64,000 nt of DNA from Calditrichota bacterium (GCA_008501765.1 QQUE01000002.1:618336-682335); one strand, 5' to 3'; numbered from the stretch's first letter, positions 7,188 to 20,100 are shown. Program-made: numbers and translations. Notes: generated by a model not told the origin, from the sequence alone.

Positions 7188-10100
7188 TTCCCACCTCACT
7201 CTGACCGGATCGCAACTTACCGGTGACAAGTTGCATTTTCAAATAAAAAAGAAACCCGGAATTCGCTGTTTGACTCCGTGCGTGGATGCACAAATCGTTG
7301 TCTCCTTTTTTCAGAAAATGTGAAATATCGATGTTTCGTATCAATTCAACATCGGTGAAATTATGCTCAGGCAAGATGGGATTTCCATTTACAAAGATGG
7401 CACACGAATCTTGAGCCTGAAACTGTAAAACGGCCATTACAGGGATTCCGGCTGTGTGAAAGCTTTTTGTAAAATGATAAATTTGTGCAGAATCAGGCAA
7501 AAAAGAAAGAACAAAATTTCCTGCTTTTTCTCTATTCTCTTTTACCACTTTTTCCTGTTTCTGCGGACGCCGATGAATCTTTTTTGCCGCTGTTCCAAAA
7601 TAGTCAATAGATGAATTTTCTGATTCACGAACAGCAACTTTGTTTTGCATCCCGTCAGCACATTTTTTCGTGTTTGTCTGAAATACCTGCCAAGTGCTAT
7701 CACTGACAATCTCCTGTTCAATCAAGTCCAATTTAAATATTTCAGCAAATTTATTCGGGCGTTTATTTAGTAATTTTATTTGGATGTTTTCGGCATATTC
7801 CGGATAAAAATCGGTTCCTGAAATCATCGTATAAAAATCAAATAACGTTTGAACATAAATTTCTTCCAAATTTTCCAACTGCTCTTCCTTTGCCATCGAA
7901 TAATCCGGATAAGCGGCAAGCAACTTGCTGTCGAATAATAATAATTCGAATGAGTGCAAAACTGTTACATAAAAATTCTTCTTTTTTTCGAGAATTACAT
8001 TCTTTTGCAACCCATCATCAACACTGGCCTGAAGCAATAATCCTTTTATTGCCGTCATACAAACTGTCAAATCGACATCTCTTTGGCCAAAATTTTTATC
8101 TGCAGAGTCAACTGTGTCAACAAATTTTGACCATAAAGTTTTGAATTGCAGAACAAATTTATTTAGTTGTTTTTCAATGATTTGGAGCTTGAAAGCATGG
8201 CTCTGAGCAAGCGATCCTCCGATTTGTTCACTTTCAAATTTCTCAATATGCAATGAATCGCTCAAAAATTCTGCACGGCCCTGCAAGCTAATGGCGTTCT
8301 GAACAAGCGGTAAAATAATTTTATTCAACACCTGGTTTTGATATTCCAATGCAGTCATCGCGTCACTGGACAAATCTATGGGTGCCTCCACCATGTGCCT
8401 GGCTGTGTGCATCTCCCGGTCAGCCGCTTTCATCAAACAGGAAATAGCCCCATTCGCAGCTCCACGTCGCAGCTCCACTTGATTATCTGTGGATATTGCT
8501 GCTGATCGCCCGGTAATTCCAGCCATAGTCAGGTACGATGCCGCGGCCCGAATGTATATGTTTTTTGCCACATCGTTTACTTTTTTTAACTCAGCAATTT
8601 TCTCGTTTCCACTGAATCGATCCAAGGTTTGATTTTTCCAATCATCAGCAAATTTCTCATAACAAAATCCGATTTTATGATAGGATTCAAGCATGAGCAC
8701 TGAATTTAATTTAATAATTTTCGTATATCGGGTAACCATTTCCAGCAATAATTTTTGTTTTGTTTGTTTATTTTGGGCTGTATTGTTTTGCACCCGTGTG
8801 AATTTTATTGAGAGAAAATTCTGCAGTAACATTTCATTCAGATGAAAATAGGATTCAGCTCGCTCAGGCAGGAATTGTTGTTCGTCTCTAACGGTAATTC
8901 CAAGTATCTGCCGGTAGATAGTGGCAGCCTGATCCATTTCTAAATTCCACCGCAGTGTGTCTGCTTCAGCAAAAAGAGTTCGTATCCGGTTTTTTGAATG
9001 TGGAAACTTTTTTTTATGAAGATTCTGTGCTCGAGCCGCGCCAAGCAAATCACCTTGTTTTTTATACAAATTTACCAATTCATAAAGTACCCGTTCTGCT
9101 CCGAGGTCATCGGGAAACCGGCTATAAAATTTTTCATAAACTTGCGTCGCTCTTTTAAATTTTTGATCCGCTTCATAAAGTCTCGCTGCTTTGATAAGCA
9201 GCCTTTTTTGCTGAAACCGACCGGATTCAAAATCAGACAGCATTTCAAAACATTGTGCCGCATTTTCCCAGTCTTCTATTTTTATATAAACTATAGCCAA
9301 ATTTTTAAGCGTGCTTTTTTGATACCGCCAACCTGGGAATTTAAATAGCAGATTTTGATAATCCTGCACAGCACGTTCAAATTGATTCTCTTCCGCGTGC
9401 CTTATTCCTGCCTTAAATAATTCCAGTGCGCTATCTGCAACAACGGGGAATTCTTTATCAAATAATGGATTGGATTTCAAGTACCGGCTATCTGTCAAAT
9501 AGTGCTGCGCCTCTTTTCTAATGGCCCTGTCGTTTGAATTTACAATGCGTCCCGCGACAATTTCTACGTTGTGAAAATCATGCAGGCCAAAATAAATTTG
9601 TGCAATTTTGAGTTGTACATCTTCGTTATTCTGAAAATCCGGGAAATGGCGCAAATATGTTTTATAATATTTTAATGCGGATAAATAATTGTCTCGCTGG
9701 AGGCAAAAATCACCAGCTTCAAGCAGCATCCCAGCCGTTTTATCTTCCATAGAAAATAGTAATATATAATTTTCATATGCTTCAAGCAGTATCTCCTCAG
9801 TGGAAGATAAACCTGAATTTTTAATCAATTCTATATCCAATGTGCCCGCCGGTGGCTTCTCGGAAATGCGCTCGAAAAACACAGGTCCTGCTCTATTTTG
9901 CAAAATCCCGGCAAGTGAAATCGCCTTCAGAGCGGCCGCTCTTGTCAAATCAAAACCAGGAGTTTCCTGACAAAGACGCAAGCAGGCAGAAAATGCTTCC
10001 GCATAGCGGCCAAGCTTGGTTTCCAAAACTAGAGCGCGATTCCAATGCACGTGAACTGCTTGCGAATCAGCGGCGAAATAGTCCAAGAATTGCATCGATC

Positions 10101-11253
10101 GATCGACGTATTCCCGGTACAACGCGGGTTCATCTGTGGATTGGGCGATTTGCAGTGATGTGTCGAGATTTTTTAGCCACTGTTTTTTCAGCCTGTTTAA
10201 TACCAAGTTTTTCTGGTGTTTATCTTTGAAATTTATCTCAGCATGCGCAAGAATTTCATTTATTAATTCAAATACAGGTGCTGTTGCTTTGAGTGAAGAA
10301 TAAAGTTGAAGGAGCTGAAACCTGGCTTCACGAGCTTCATAAGAGTTGGGAAAATTTTTCAAAAGCAGCCTGTTTACTTCAATTGCCTCGGACACTGTCT
10401 CCAAATTTTGTTGGTAATATTCCCCGGTTTTTTGCAGTAAAGTTGCCCCCCAGGCAGGCAGATTTTGAGTCCGCAAGAAAGAATCAATCCCGGCTACACT
10501 ATAATTATCCCAGAATGTGGAGGCCAGAAAGGAGATGGCTTTTTTCCTCAAATAGGTCGCAAGTGGAGCTTCCTCGGAATTCAGTTTTGCAGTAGATTGC
10601 AAGGTTTGTGTAAAATATGTGATTGCCAATTCGGTGATATTGAGAGAATAATAGCACATGGCAATTTGTAGATTAGCTTGTACCAGACGTAATCCGGGAA
10701 CGGAAGTTGAGACTTTCTTATAAAAGCGTATTGCCCCTTGAAAGTCGGAGCGATCGAAGGATATATCACCCAACTGCAATTGAACATCAGGTACAAATTC
10801 GCTTTCGGGGTAACCAGCTAAAAAATCCTGACAGAGCTCCTCGAGAAGTTTCTCCTTCCGTCCTGTTTTTAACCAAATTATCAAATAAAATGCATCGTCT
10901 GCAAGGCGACTCTGAGGATATTTCCGGACGATTAAATTCAATAATTCGAGGGCACGGCGGATATCACTGGAGTTATATTTTTTCTCAGCAGACAGGGATT
11001 CGAATTCCGCTTTCTTAATGTAAAAATCCGCTAACTGGAATAATATCAGGTCAACAGACTCGACCTGGGAATAACTTTCAACGATTGTCTCAAGGTCGGT
11101 TATCGCTTTTTTGAGTAGAATTTTTTGCGAAATATTTGACGAATCTACCGCGTCATTTTGCGTAACATCTTGTGCCTTCACGCCCGAACCCCACACAATA
11201 ATGAGGACGCAAATATAAAACACCAATGCAACTGTGCTATTCCTAAATTTCAT
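7171..11253 (-). CDS. giant exported TPR protein (1360 residues)
   Basis: After a signal peptide (cleavage near VKAQ, residue 28) the protein is mostly TPR-like helical repeats. Recognisable units include AELLNLIVRKYPQSRLADDA-type, AIRFYKKVSTSVPG, ALKYYKTYLRHFP, AVQDYQNLLFKFPG, ATQVYEKFYSRFPDD and AATIYRQIL, spread over about residues 50-850. A long helical stretch follows, then a beta-rich C-terminal domain of about 1240-1350 with an INGNPILP-like loop (seen as VNGNPILPEHNF) that resembles the jelly-roll attached to glycosidases. TPR proteins are scaffolds for large complexes. It starts 15 bases after another exported TPR gene and precedes exbB/exbD genes, recalling the giant TPR protein GltI near Agl/Glt motors. 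Function is inferred from context. Confidence 0.8.
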   Translation of the reverse strand: MKFRNSTVALVFYICVLIIVWGSGVKAQDVTQNDAVDSSNISQKILLKKAITDLETIVESYSQVESVDLILFQLADFYIKKAEFESLSAEKKYNSSDIRRALELLNLIVRKYPQSRLADDAFYLIIWLKTGRKEKLLEELCQDFLAGYPESEFVPDVQLQLGDISFDRSDFQGAIRFYKKVSTSVPGLRLVQANLQIAMCYYSLNITELAITYFTQTLQSTAKLNSEEAPLATYLRKKAISFLASTFWDNYSVAGIDSFLRTQNLPAWGATLLQKTGEYYQQNLETVSEAIEVNRLLLKNFPNSYEAREARFQLLQLYSSLKATAPVFELINEILAHAEINFKDKHQKNLVLNRLKKQWLKNLDTSLQIAQSTDEPALYREYVDRSMQFLDYFAADSQAVHVHWNRALVLETKLGRYAEAFSACLRLCQETPGFDLTRAAALKAISLAGILQNRAGPVFFERISEKPPAGTLDIELIKNSGLSSTEEILLEAYENYILLFSMEDKTAGMLLEAGDFCLQRDNYLSALKYYKTYLRHFPDFQNNEDVQLKIAQIYFGLHDFHNVEIVAGRIVNSNDRAIRKEAQHYLTDSRYLKSNPLFDKEFPVVADSALELFKAGIRHAEENQFERAVQDYQNLLFKFPGWRYQKSTLKNLAIVYIKIEDWENAAQCFEMLSDFESGRFQQKRLLIKAARLYEADQKFKRATQVYEKFYSRFPDDLGAERVLYELVNLYKKQGDLLGAARAQNLHKKKFPHSKNRIRTLFAEADTLRWNLEMDQAATIYRQILGITVRDEQQFLPERAESYFHLNEMLLQNFLSIKFTRVQNNTAQNKQTKQKLLLEMVTRYTKIIKLNSVLMLESYHKIGFCYEKFADDWKNQTLDRFSGNEKIAELKKVNDVAKNIYIRAAASYLTMAGITGRSAAISTDNQVELRRGAANGAISCLMKAADREMHTARHMVEAPIDLSSDAMTALEYQNQVLNKIILPLVQNAISLQGRAEFLSDSLHIEKFESEQIGGSLAQSHAFKLQIIEKQLNKFVLQFKTLWSKFVDTVDSADKNFGQRDVDLTVCMTAIKGLLLQASVDDGLQKNVILEKKKNFYVTVLHSFELLLFDSKLLAAYPDYSMAKEEQLENLEEIYVQTLFDFYTMISGTDFYPEYAENIQIKLLNKRPNKFAEIFKLDLIEQEIVSDSTWQVFQTNTKKCADGMQNKVAVRESENSSIDYFGTAAKKIHRRPQKQEKVVKENREKAGNFVLSFLPDSAQIYHFTKSFHTAGIPVMAVLQFQAQDSCAIFVNGNPILPEHNFTDVELIRNIDISHFLKKGDNDLCIHARSQTANSGFLFYLKMQLVTGKLRSGQSEVGNGKFD

Positions 11254-11268
11254 AATCCCGGCATTTCA

Positions 11269-13020
11269 TCAGCGTGATTCTCCCACAGAAGTATCAAAAT
11301 ATTCGAGGTGTTTGGGGGTTGTCTTTGTTAATTTATTGTCCTTTTTACTTTCATCCCCGGGATGGCTGGCTGTGATTAAATTGGGAGCAGTTTCGTTGCC
11401 GGTATTGTTACGTTTATTCGCCTGTTGATTTAGGGTGGTTCGATGTAATGCCGTGACAAGTTTCCCGGCTTGGCCGAGCCAGTACGCCTGATCTGGTTGC
11501 GCTAAAAGCAGGTCTCCCAAAACTTGCTTTTCCTGATTAATTGTGGAAATTTGAGATATTACACCGGCATGTTTTTCTTTGATTTGTTGTATTTGATCAT
11601 CGCTAAACTTTTGTGGAAATCTCTGGGCCATTTGCAATAATAATCCATAATATCGTTGTTGGTCTTCGACCGAAGATGCAGAAATAGAATTAATATCATG
11701 CTGGCTTTTAGTGGGCAGAAGACTTGCTTCATCGAGGTCACGCAATTCATCCAATTTCAGAACCCGGCGTAAATCTTTTAAGGCCTCAGAATGACGACCC
11801 AGTTTTATTTTACATTGCGCTGCCATCACTTTTGATGCCAGGAAACAAACAGTGATATCAGCCTCGATTTGCGTTTTATTACTGGAATATTCGAAACTAT
11901 CGTCCAATTGATACTTCTTTGTGAAGTACATCAATGCTGTCCGAAATTGGGATTGCCGATAGGCGATGAAGCCAAGGTTGAACTGCGCCAATTTATATAA
12001 TAATCCGGAGTTGGTACCTATTTGAGCCTTCTTTGTCTTTCCGATAATTTGCATCAAGCTACTTCGGGCATTTTCCAATTGATTTTGAGCCAACCAGGAT
12101 TTAGCCAACACATATTGTGCGGGTAGAAAGTAAGACGATTTTTGCGATATTTTACCGGTCAACATTTCGATAGAATTGTAATTCCCGGTAGCGAATCCAG
12201 CCAGAGCCGCCAAATAGTTCAAACGATCGGTATATTTTTCAGGGATATCGTTTTCAATCTTTTTAAAAACCACCTCCCCGGTGGCAATTTCTTGCTGCTT
12301 TCCAAGAACCAGGGATAAATTCAAATACCGCTCGAGGGTCAGAAAAAAAACATCTGATTGAGGCGCGTTGTGCAGAATCTGGTGGTAAGCAGCAAGAGCT
12401 GCCTCATAATTTTCAAGATAATCTTTGCAAGCGGCCATCATATATTTTAGATGAATTAAGTTTGAAAAATAAAGCTGGTAGGAATTCTCGAGAGATTGAA
12501 ATTTGAGAAAAGCCAGTGAAAACTCACCACTGTCAAAATCTTGCAGTGCCATTTGCCATTCGGCATCCATCAAGTTCGCCCGATCTTTATCTGAAATAAT
12601 TGTTAACAATTTTTGCTTCAGCACCGCCAGGCTGTGTATTCTTTTTTGGGATCCTTTAGCGCAGTTTTGGATTTTTTTTCTCAGTCGATCACGAACTTCA
12701 CGATTATTTTGTTCATCCAGCAGTTGATGCACAATTGCTTCCATTTTATCAAGTCCATCATTTGCAGCAGAAGCGATCGAGCGTAATTCATTGAGAAAAT
12801 ATTGAGCTTCATTATCGTGTATGTTCAATTGAAGAAATTTACACTGTTCGACCGCATATTTTTCTGTTATAAAACAATCATGCAACAATTTAACGGCATC
12901 GATATCACGATTTTGCGGAATTAATTTAGAGGTTAAAACAGAAAGTGCAAAGCCGGCAGTCGAATTTAAATTAATTGCAACGGCAAATAATAAGAAGCCA
13001 AAAGACTTGTTATATTTCAT
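11269..13020 (-). CDS. exported TPR protein, first gene of the ExbB/ExbD cluster
   Basis: This 583-residue protein has a signal peptide (MKYNKSFGFLLFAVAINL, cleaved near AGFA) and helical repeats, some of clear TPR type (AALAAYHQILHNAPQ, ALMYFTKKYQLDD, ALKDLRRVLKLDE). The open frame extends to 13068, but ATG at 13020 has AGGT upstream and gives the clean signal peptide. It follows the ATP synthase terminator, and no strong promoter is seen in the 170 bases between. It probably opens the seven-gene transcript that ends with the TonB-like gene. No specific family is recognised. Confidence 0.78.
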   Translation of the reverse strand: MKYNKSFGFLLFAVAINLNSTAGFALSVLTSKLIPQNRDIDAVKLLHDCFITEKYAVEQCKFLQLNIHDNEAQYFLNELRSIASAANDGLDKMEAIVHQLLDEQNNREVRDRLRKKIQNCAKGSQKRIHSLAVLKQKLLTIISDKDRANLMDAEWQMALQDFDSGEFSLAFLKFQSLENSYQLYFSNLIHLKYMMAACKDYLENYEAALAAYHQILHNAPQSDVFFLTLERYLNLSLVLGKQQEIATGEVVFKKIENDIPEKYTDRLNYLAALAGFATGNYNSIEMLTGKISQKSSYFLPAQYVLAKSWLAQNQLENARSSLMQIIGKTKKAQIGTNSGLLYKLAQFNLGFIAYRQSQFRTALMYFTKKYQLDDSFEYSSNKTQIEADITVCFLASKVMAAQCKIKLGRHSEALKDLRRVLKLDELRDLDEASLLPTKSQHDINSISASSVEDQQRYYGLLLQMAQRFPQKFSDDQIQQIKEKHAGVISQISTINQEKQVLGDLLLAQPDQAYWLGQAGKLVTALHRTTLNQQANKRNNTGNETAPNLITASHPGDESKKDNKLTKTTPKHLEYFDTSVGESR

Positions 13021-13193
13021 AAATACCTGGGTCGGTTTATAACGGATAAGTGCTGTAAATTGAAACAAAAAATTCCGTGGTTTTGTCAGTACAGCGTTAA
13101 GGTTAGTACGATACCGTGAAGAATGACCGCAATTATATACCTGCAGAAGGAGGTTATTACAGAAGGTTTTGGAGAAAAATCATGGAAAGAAAA

Positions 13194-13217
13194 AAGCCTT
13201 TTGAGTTCAAAAGGCTT
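13194..13217 (-). terminator. Rho-independent terminator of the ATP synthase operon
   Basis: On the minus strand AAGCCTTTT and AAAAGGCTT form a nine-base-pair stem closed by six bases, followed by TTTTTTCTTT. It lies eight bases after the atpC stop codon, a standard operon end. Confidence 0.92.
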
Positions 13218-13225
13218 AAATTAAG

Positions 13226-13636
13226 TCAGATATTCTTTTTAGCGATCGCCATGCGGTTAAAAGCACGCGCCATCGCCAACTCCGCCCTGTCAACATCCCA
13301 TTTCTTTCTTCCCTCTTCGATTCGTGATTGAGCACGGGATACAGCCTTTTCGGCACGTTCGAGGTCAATTGCATCGGCTGGCTCAGCAGCTTCTGCCAGA
13401 ACGGTGATCTTGTGCGGCAGAACTTCAGCAAAACCACCGGTTGTAGCAAAACGAGAAAGTTTGGCATCACTTTGAAGTTTAATTTCGCCAATTTTTAGCG
13501 CGACAACGTAAGGCGCGTGTCCCTGCAAGACGCCGAAGTAACCCTCAAATCCAGGGGCGATAAATGTATCTACATCACCACTGAAAACTTTACCTGTCGG
13601 TGTAATTATCTCTAATTGAATATCTTTATCAGCCAT
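13226..13636 (-). CDS. atpC: F-type ATP synthase subunit epsilon
   Basis: This 136-residue subunit sits at the foot of the F1 central stalk. The N-terminal beta-sandwich (LEIITPTGKVFSGDVD, APGFEGYFGVLQGHAP) is typical, and the C-terminal helical hairpin (about 90-136) carries the Ala/Arg-rich sequence linked to inhibition of ATP hydrolysis. It is the last gene of the ATP synthase operon, 28 bases after atpD, and is followed at once by a terminator. Confidence 0.95.
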   Translation of the reverse strand: MADKDIQLEIITPTGKVFSGDVDTFIAPGFEGYFGVLQGHAPYVVALKIGEIKLQSDAKLSRFATTGGFAEVLPHKITVLAEAAEPADAIDLERAEKAVSRAQSRIEEGRKKWDVDRAELAMARAFNRMAIAKKNI

Positions 13637-13664
13637 AAGTTATTATTCTATTGAGAATGAAAGA

Positions 13665-15068
<1,404 letters not shown>

Positions 15069-15087
15069 TTAGTAAAATCATTCGCTT

Positions 15088-15954
15088 TTATTTTAGCGCT
15101 TCTGCACCACCGACAATTTCGCTGATTTCGCTAGTAATCGCTGCCTGGCGTGCCTTATTATAGTGTAAAGTTAAAGAGTCAATCATATCTTGTGCTGCGT
15201 CGGTTGCAGATTCCATCGCCACCATACGCGCACCTTCTTCAGCAGAATAGGATTCGAGCATTGCTTGCCAAATCTGAATATTCACCGCGCTGGGGCAAAG
15301 ATAATCGAGCATCTCTCCCGGGCTTGGTTCGAACAGATATTCTCCTTCATTCCTGGCGCTCGATTCTTCGGCAGCCAGAATGGGTAAACACTGTTCAAGG
15401 TGAATTTCAGTTTTAATGGCTGAAATAGCGGTCGTGTAAATAATTTTCACAACATCTGTATCAGAAGTTAAAAAGCTGTTTTGAACTGATTTGGAAATCG
15501 CCAAAACCTCTTCAAGCATCAAATTTTTAAATAGTTCTGTGTAACGGGCAACAACCGGATAGTGTCGGCGGGTAAAATAATCCGAACCTTTTTTTCCGGC
15601 GGCAATAATTTTTACGTCCAAACCCGCGGCTAAATCCCGATCGATTGCTTTCTGGGCTTCCTTAAAAATACTGGAATTAAATCCGCCACAAAAACCACGG
15701 TCAGCCGAAACGATTATGTATGTTATACTTTTAATCGTCTCCCGTTCCTGAAAATACGGATTCAGCTCCACATCAACGTTTGCCGAAACGCGAGCTAAAA
15801 CATCAGCCACCCCGCGAGCATACGGCCTGGCCTGCTCCACCCGCTCCTGGGCGCGGCGCAACTTGGCAGCGGCGACCATTTTCATGGCCTTGGTTATCTG
15901 CTGTGTTTTCGCAACCGAAGTTATTCGGCGGCGTATGTCCCTAAGCGTAGCCAC
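15088..15954 (-). CDS. atpG: F-type ATP synthase subunit gamma
   Basis: This 288-residue central-stalk rotor subunit has the conserved N-terminal helix (LRDIRRRITSVAKTQQITKAM), the core SADRGFCGGFNSS and the C-terminal helix (ATDAAQDMIDSLTLHYNKARQAAIT) that together form the coiled coil turning inside alpha3beta3. It follows atpA by two bases and precedes atpD. Nothing unusual is seen. Confidence 0.97.
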   Translation of the reverse strand: MATLRDIRRRITSVAKTQQITKAMKMVAAAKLRRAQERVEQARPYARGVADVLARVSANVDVELNPYFQERETIKSITYIIVSADRGFCGGFNSSIFKEAQKAIDRDLAAGLDVKIIAAGKKGSDYFTRRHYPVVARYTELFKNLMLEEVLAISKSVQNSFLTSDTDVVKIIYTTAISAIKTEIHLEQCLPILAAEESSARNEGEYLFEPSPGEMLDYLCPSAVNIQIWQAMLESYSAEEGARMVAMESATDAAQDMIDSLTLHYNKARQAAITSEISEIVGGAEALK

Positions 15955-15956
15955 TA

Positions 15957-17525
<1,569 letters not shown>

Positions 17526-17564
17526 TTAAAAATCACTTTTAAGAGATTAATTCAAATGATTTTC

Positions 17565-18107
17565 TTATGCCTCAGCCAGCAATCTTTTTTCTAATTGTTT
17601 TAAATGATTTCGCAAACTATTGTCATAAATCTTGCCACCAAGCTGGAGAATGAGCCCTCCAAGCATGGAGGCATCAATTTTATTCTCAAGCTCAAAAGTG
17701 GCATCAAATTGCTTTGATAAAGTAGTTTTGAGATTATTAAGTTCCACTTTATTTATCTCCTGAGCGGATATCGCAACAGCACGAATCCGATTGCAGTGTG
17801 CATCGTAAAGCACTTCGAATTCTACTGCTATTTCCTCAAAAATGTTTTGCCGCCTTTTCTCGAGGAGAAAAATCAAGAAACGAACAAACAAATCTGAACA
17901 TACTTTTGCCAATCCTTTTTCCAATACTTCCACTTTTTTTGCGATCCCGTTTTCAGGGGAAAAAAGAAAGTGGCGAATATCTGGATTTTTGGATAATGAT
18001 TCAGTAAAAGCACTCACATCCGAAGCAACCTGATCTATGACTTTTTTTTCATTGGCAAGTTCGAACAACGCTTTCGCGTAGCGCCTTGCCAGCACAACTG
18101 CTTTCAA
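17565..18107 (-). CDS. atpH: F-type ATP synthase subunit delta
   Basis: This 180-residue peripheral-stalk subunit (OSCP type) joins F1 to the b subunits. The N-terminal helix bundle begins ARRYAKALFELANEK, and the C-terminal part contains the signature D-A-S-M-L-G-G-L-I-L-Q-L-G-G-K-I-Y-D-N-S-L-R. Its start overlaps the end of atpF by four bases (ATGA), so translation is coupled. Confidence 0.95.
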   Translation of the reverse strand: MKAVVLARRYAKALFELANEKKVIDQVASDVSAFTESLSKNPDIRHFLFSPENGIAKKVEVLEKGLAKVCSDLFVRFLIFLLEKRRQNIFEEIAVEFEVLYDAHCNRIRAVAISAQEINKVELNNLKTTLSKQFDATFELENKIDASMLGGLILQLGGKIYDNSLRNHLKQLEKRLLAEA

Positions 18108-18598
18108 TTCAGCTCTCCCAAATCCTCAAAGGATTGGCTAACCAATTGCTGATGCTCTTTTTCGGAAAGCGCTTTACCGATAACCTTTTGTGTTGCGCTA
18201 ATTGAAAGATCGACAGCCAGTTTGCGGATTTCGTCCAAAGCTTTTTCCTGCTCCAGGTTTACCTCTTTACGAGCGCGATCAATTAAAGCAGTTGCTTCAC
18301 TTTTCGCTTCAGCAATGATATCTTCACGAACAGACTCGGCTGTTTTTTTCCCTTTTGCAATCAATTCTTGAACTTCGTTTCGCGCTTCTGTTAGCATCTC
18401 TTTATTTTTTTCCAAAGCAGCTTCAGCACTTTTTTGCGCTTCTTCGGCTTTCTCAAGAGAGGCATTAAGGCGCGCTTCCCGTTCGTCCAGGACTTCACCA
18501 ACCGGTTTCCAGACGAATTTTCCCAGGACAAAATAGAGAAGTGCGAACGTCAACACTGTCCAGAACATCAGTCCTGTATCTGGAGTTAATAGATCCAT
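18104..18598 (-). CDS. atpF: F-type ATP synthase subunit b
   Basis: This 164-residue peripheral-stalk subunit has one N-terminal membrane segment (about residues 9-27, TGLMFWTVLTFALLYFVLG) followed by a long charged Ala/Glu/Lys-rich coiled coil. Only one b-type gene is present, so the stalk is probably a homodimer. It lies 11 bases after atpE and overlaps atpH by four bases. Confidence 0.95.
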   Translation of the reverse strand: MDLLTPDTGLMFWTVLTFALLYFVLGKFVWKPVGEVLDEREARLNASLEKAEEAQKSAEAALEKNKEMLTEARNEVQELIAKGKKTAESVREDIIAEAKSEATALIDRARKEVNLEQEKALDEIRKLAVDLSISATQKVIGKALSEKEHQQLVSQSFEDLGELN

Positions 18599-18609
18599 TT
18601 GGGACGCCG

Positions 18610-18837
18610 TTATTTAATGGTTAACATGAGACAAACAACGAGAGCAATAACAGCAACACCTTCAATAAGCGCGGCTGTAAGAATCATTGCTCCACGAATA
18701 TCATTCGCAGCTTCGGGCTGACGGGCAATACCTTCCATTGCGGCTGCGGCAAGACGACTAATTCCAAGGCCTGCACCTATTACAGCACCCGCTGCACCCA
18801 GTCCAGCTGCCAAATATGCTAATGCGACAGATTCCAT
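18610..18837 (-). CDS. atpE: F-type ATP synthase subunit c
   Basis: This 75-residue hairpin forms the membrane rotor ring. Helix one carries the glycine-rich GLGAAGAVIGAGLG, the polar loop is ARQPEA, and helix two has the ion-binding carboxylate in ALIEGVAVIAL. The residue after the Glu is Gly, not the Ser/Thr usual in sodium-coupled rings, which favours proton coupling; this is an inference from the motif. The gene is on the usual side of atpB and precedes atpF by 11 bases. Confidence 0.96.
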   Translation of the reverse strand: MESVALAYLAAGLGAAGAVIGAGLGISRLAAAAMEGIARQPEAANDIRGAMILTAALIEGVAVIALVVCLMLTIK

Positions 18838-18891
18838 GAATCCTCCTCAATCAGAGTATTTAGAGTTATGATTTGTATATTTTAATACCAA

Positions 18892-19707
18892 TTAATGATC
18901 TTGATGAACAGATGCTCCGATAAACACACCCGAAAGCAGTGTGAAAATATATGCCTGCAAAAAAGCGACTAACACCTCAAGCACGCCAATTGTCGCAGCG
19001 ACAATAACCGGGGCTGGAGCAATAAAATAACTGTTAAAAGTAAAAACCAGGCCAATCAAGGCTAATATTGTAATGTGACCCGCCGTCATATTTGCGAAAA
19101 GTCGCATGGCCAGGGCAAAGTGTTTTGCTAAAATTCCGAGTATCTCAATTGGAAACAAGACAGGAATCAGCCAACCGGGCACACCGCCGGGAATAAGTCC
19201 TTTCCAATATCCAAAAAATCCGTGGTGGGCAATACCAGCACCCAGCACCATTGAAAATGTTAATAATGTCAAAGTCACTGTGACAGAAATATCACTCGTC
19301 GCAGCGGCACCACCGGGGACGAGTCCCATAAGATTATTTGTGAGGATAAAAAAGAAAACCGTGAGCAGGTAATTCTCAAACTTTTTGCCTTCTTTGCCAA
19401 TGTAATTATAGATAATATCCTGGCGTAAAAATTCAACAATGGCTTCAATTGAGTTAGCAAACCGCCCTTTCGGAATGATATTTCTCTTGCGAAACAAGGG
19501 AGTTAAAAAAAACAGCAACAAGGCGGAGGCAATCCACATCATCAGCGTATGGTATGAAATACTTAAATCGACTCCCAAGACCGTCGGCAGGTGCAAAATA
19601 TCATGATCGAGAACATGATGCATAATATCATCACCGCCACCGCTGCTATGCTGTTCAGCCGGATCGGATGGTAAAACACTCGAGAGAAGATTATAAACCA
19701 ATATCAT
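18892..19707 (-). CDS. atpB: F-type ATP synthase subunit a
   Basis: This 271-residue membrane subunit forms the proton half-channels. The essential Arg lies in the conserved LAMRLFANMTAGHI motif near residue 200, and further segments (LVAFLQAYIFTLLSGVFIG) match the family C-terminus. The N-terminal 40 residues hold a His-rich stretch (DHDILHLP) common in this subunit. Its start overlaps the AtpI-like gene by four bases. Confidence 0.97.
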   Translation of the reverse strand: MILVYNLLSSVLPSDPAEQHSSGGGDDIMHHVLDHDILHLPTVLGVDLSISYHTLMMWIASALLLFFLTPLFRKRNIIPKGRFANSIEAIVEFLRQDIIYNYIGKEGKKFENYLLTVFFFILTNNLMGLVPGGAAATSDISVTVTLTLLTFSMVLGAGIAHHGFFGYWKGLIPGGVPGWLIPVLFPIEILGILAKHFALAMRLFANMTAGHITILALIGLVFTFNSYFIAPAPVIVAATIGVLEVLVAFLQAYIFTLLSGVFIGASVHQDH

Positions 19708-20096
19708 TTTTGTTTTCCACTCAATAATATATTTTGTTGTATAAACCGTACTTCAAACCATTGTAGAAAGAAGTAATACATCAATAAAGCGACAAGAAAT
19801 TCTATTATCTTTAGCTCTGTTAGCTTAACGACAATAATTGTTGATGCAGCCACGACTATCAGACGTACTGCCATACCCATAAGCATGGATTTCATGATTT
19901 TATCAGTTGATTTTTCAAGTGCGCGATGATTAAAAATGTGCGCAAGAATAATATTGAATGCACCAACCAGGCTTCCAGACAAAACAGACCACAAGGAAAC
20001 AGTTCCCAGCAAGTGCCATATTGGATATGCTATAATTGCCAGAAATAGACTGCTATAAAGAACGACTTTTACTGAAAATCGATAGAAACCAGACAT
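19704..20096 (-). CDS. AtpI-like membrane protein
   Basis: This 130-residue protein has four predicted membrane segments and a basic loop (NHRALEKSTDKIMKS). Position and topology fit the AtpI/I-subunit group found in front of atpB, which helps assemble the c-ring or carry magnesium. Sequence identity with AtpI is not obvious by eye. It follows the AtpZ-like gene by four bases and overlaps atpB by four. Confidence 0.72.
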   Translation of the reverse strand: MSGFYRFSVKVVLYSSLFLAIIAYPIWHLLGTVSLWSVLSGSLVGAFNIILAHIFNHRALEKSTDKIMKSMLMGMAVRLIVVAASTIIVVKLTELKIIEFLVALLMYYFFLQWFEVRFIQQNILLSGKQK

Positions 20097-20100
20097 CTTT

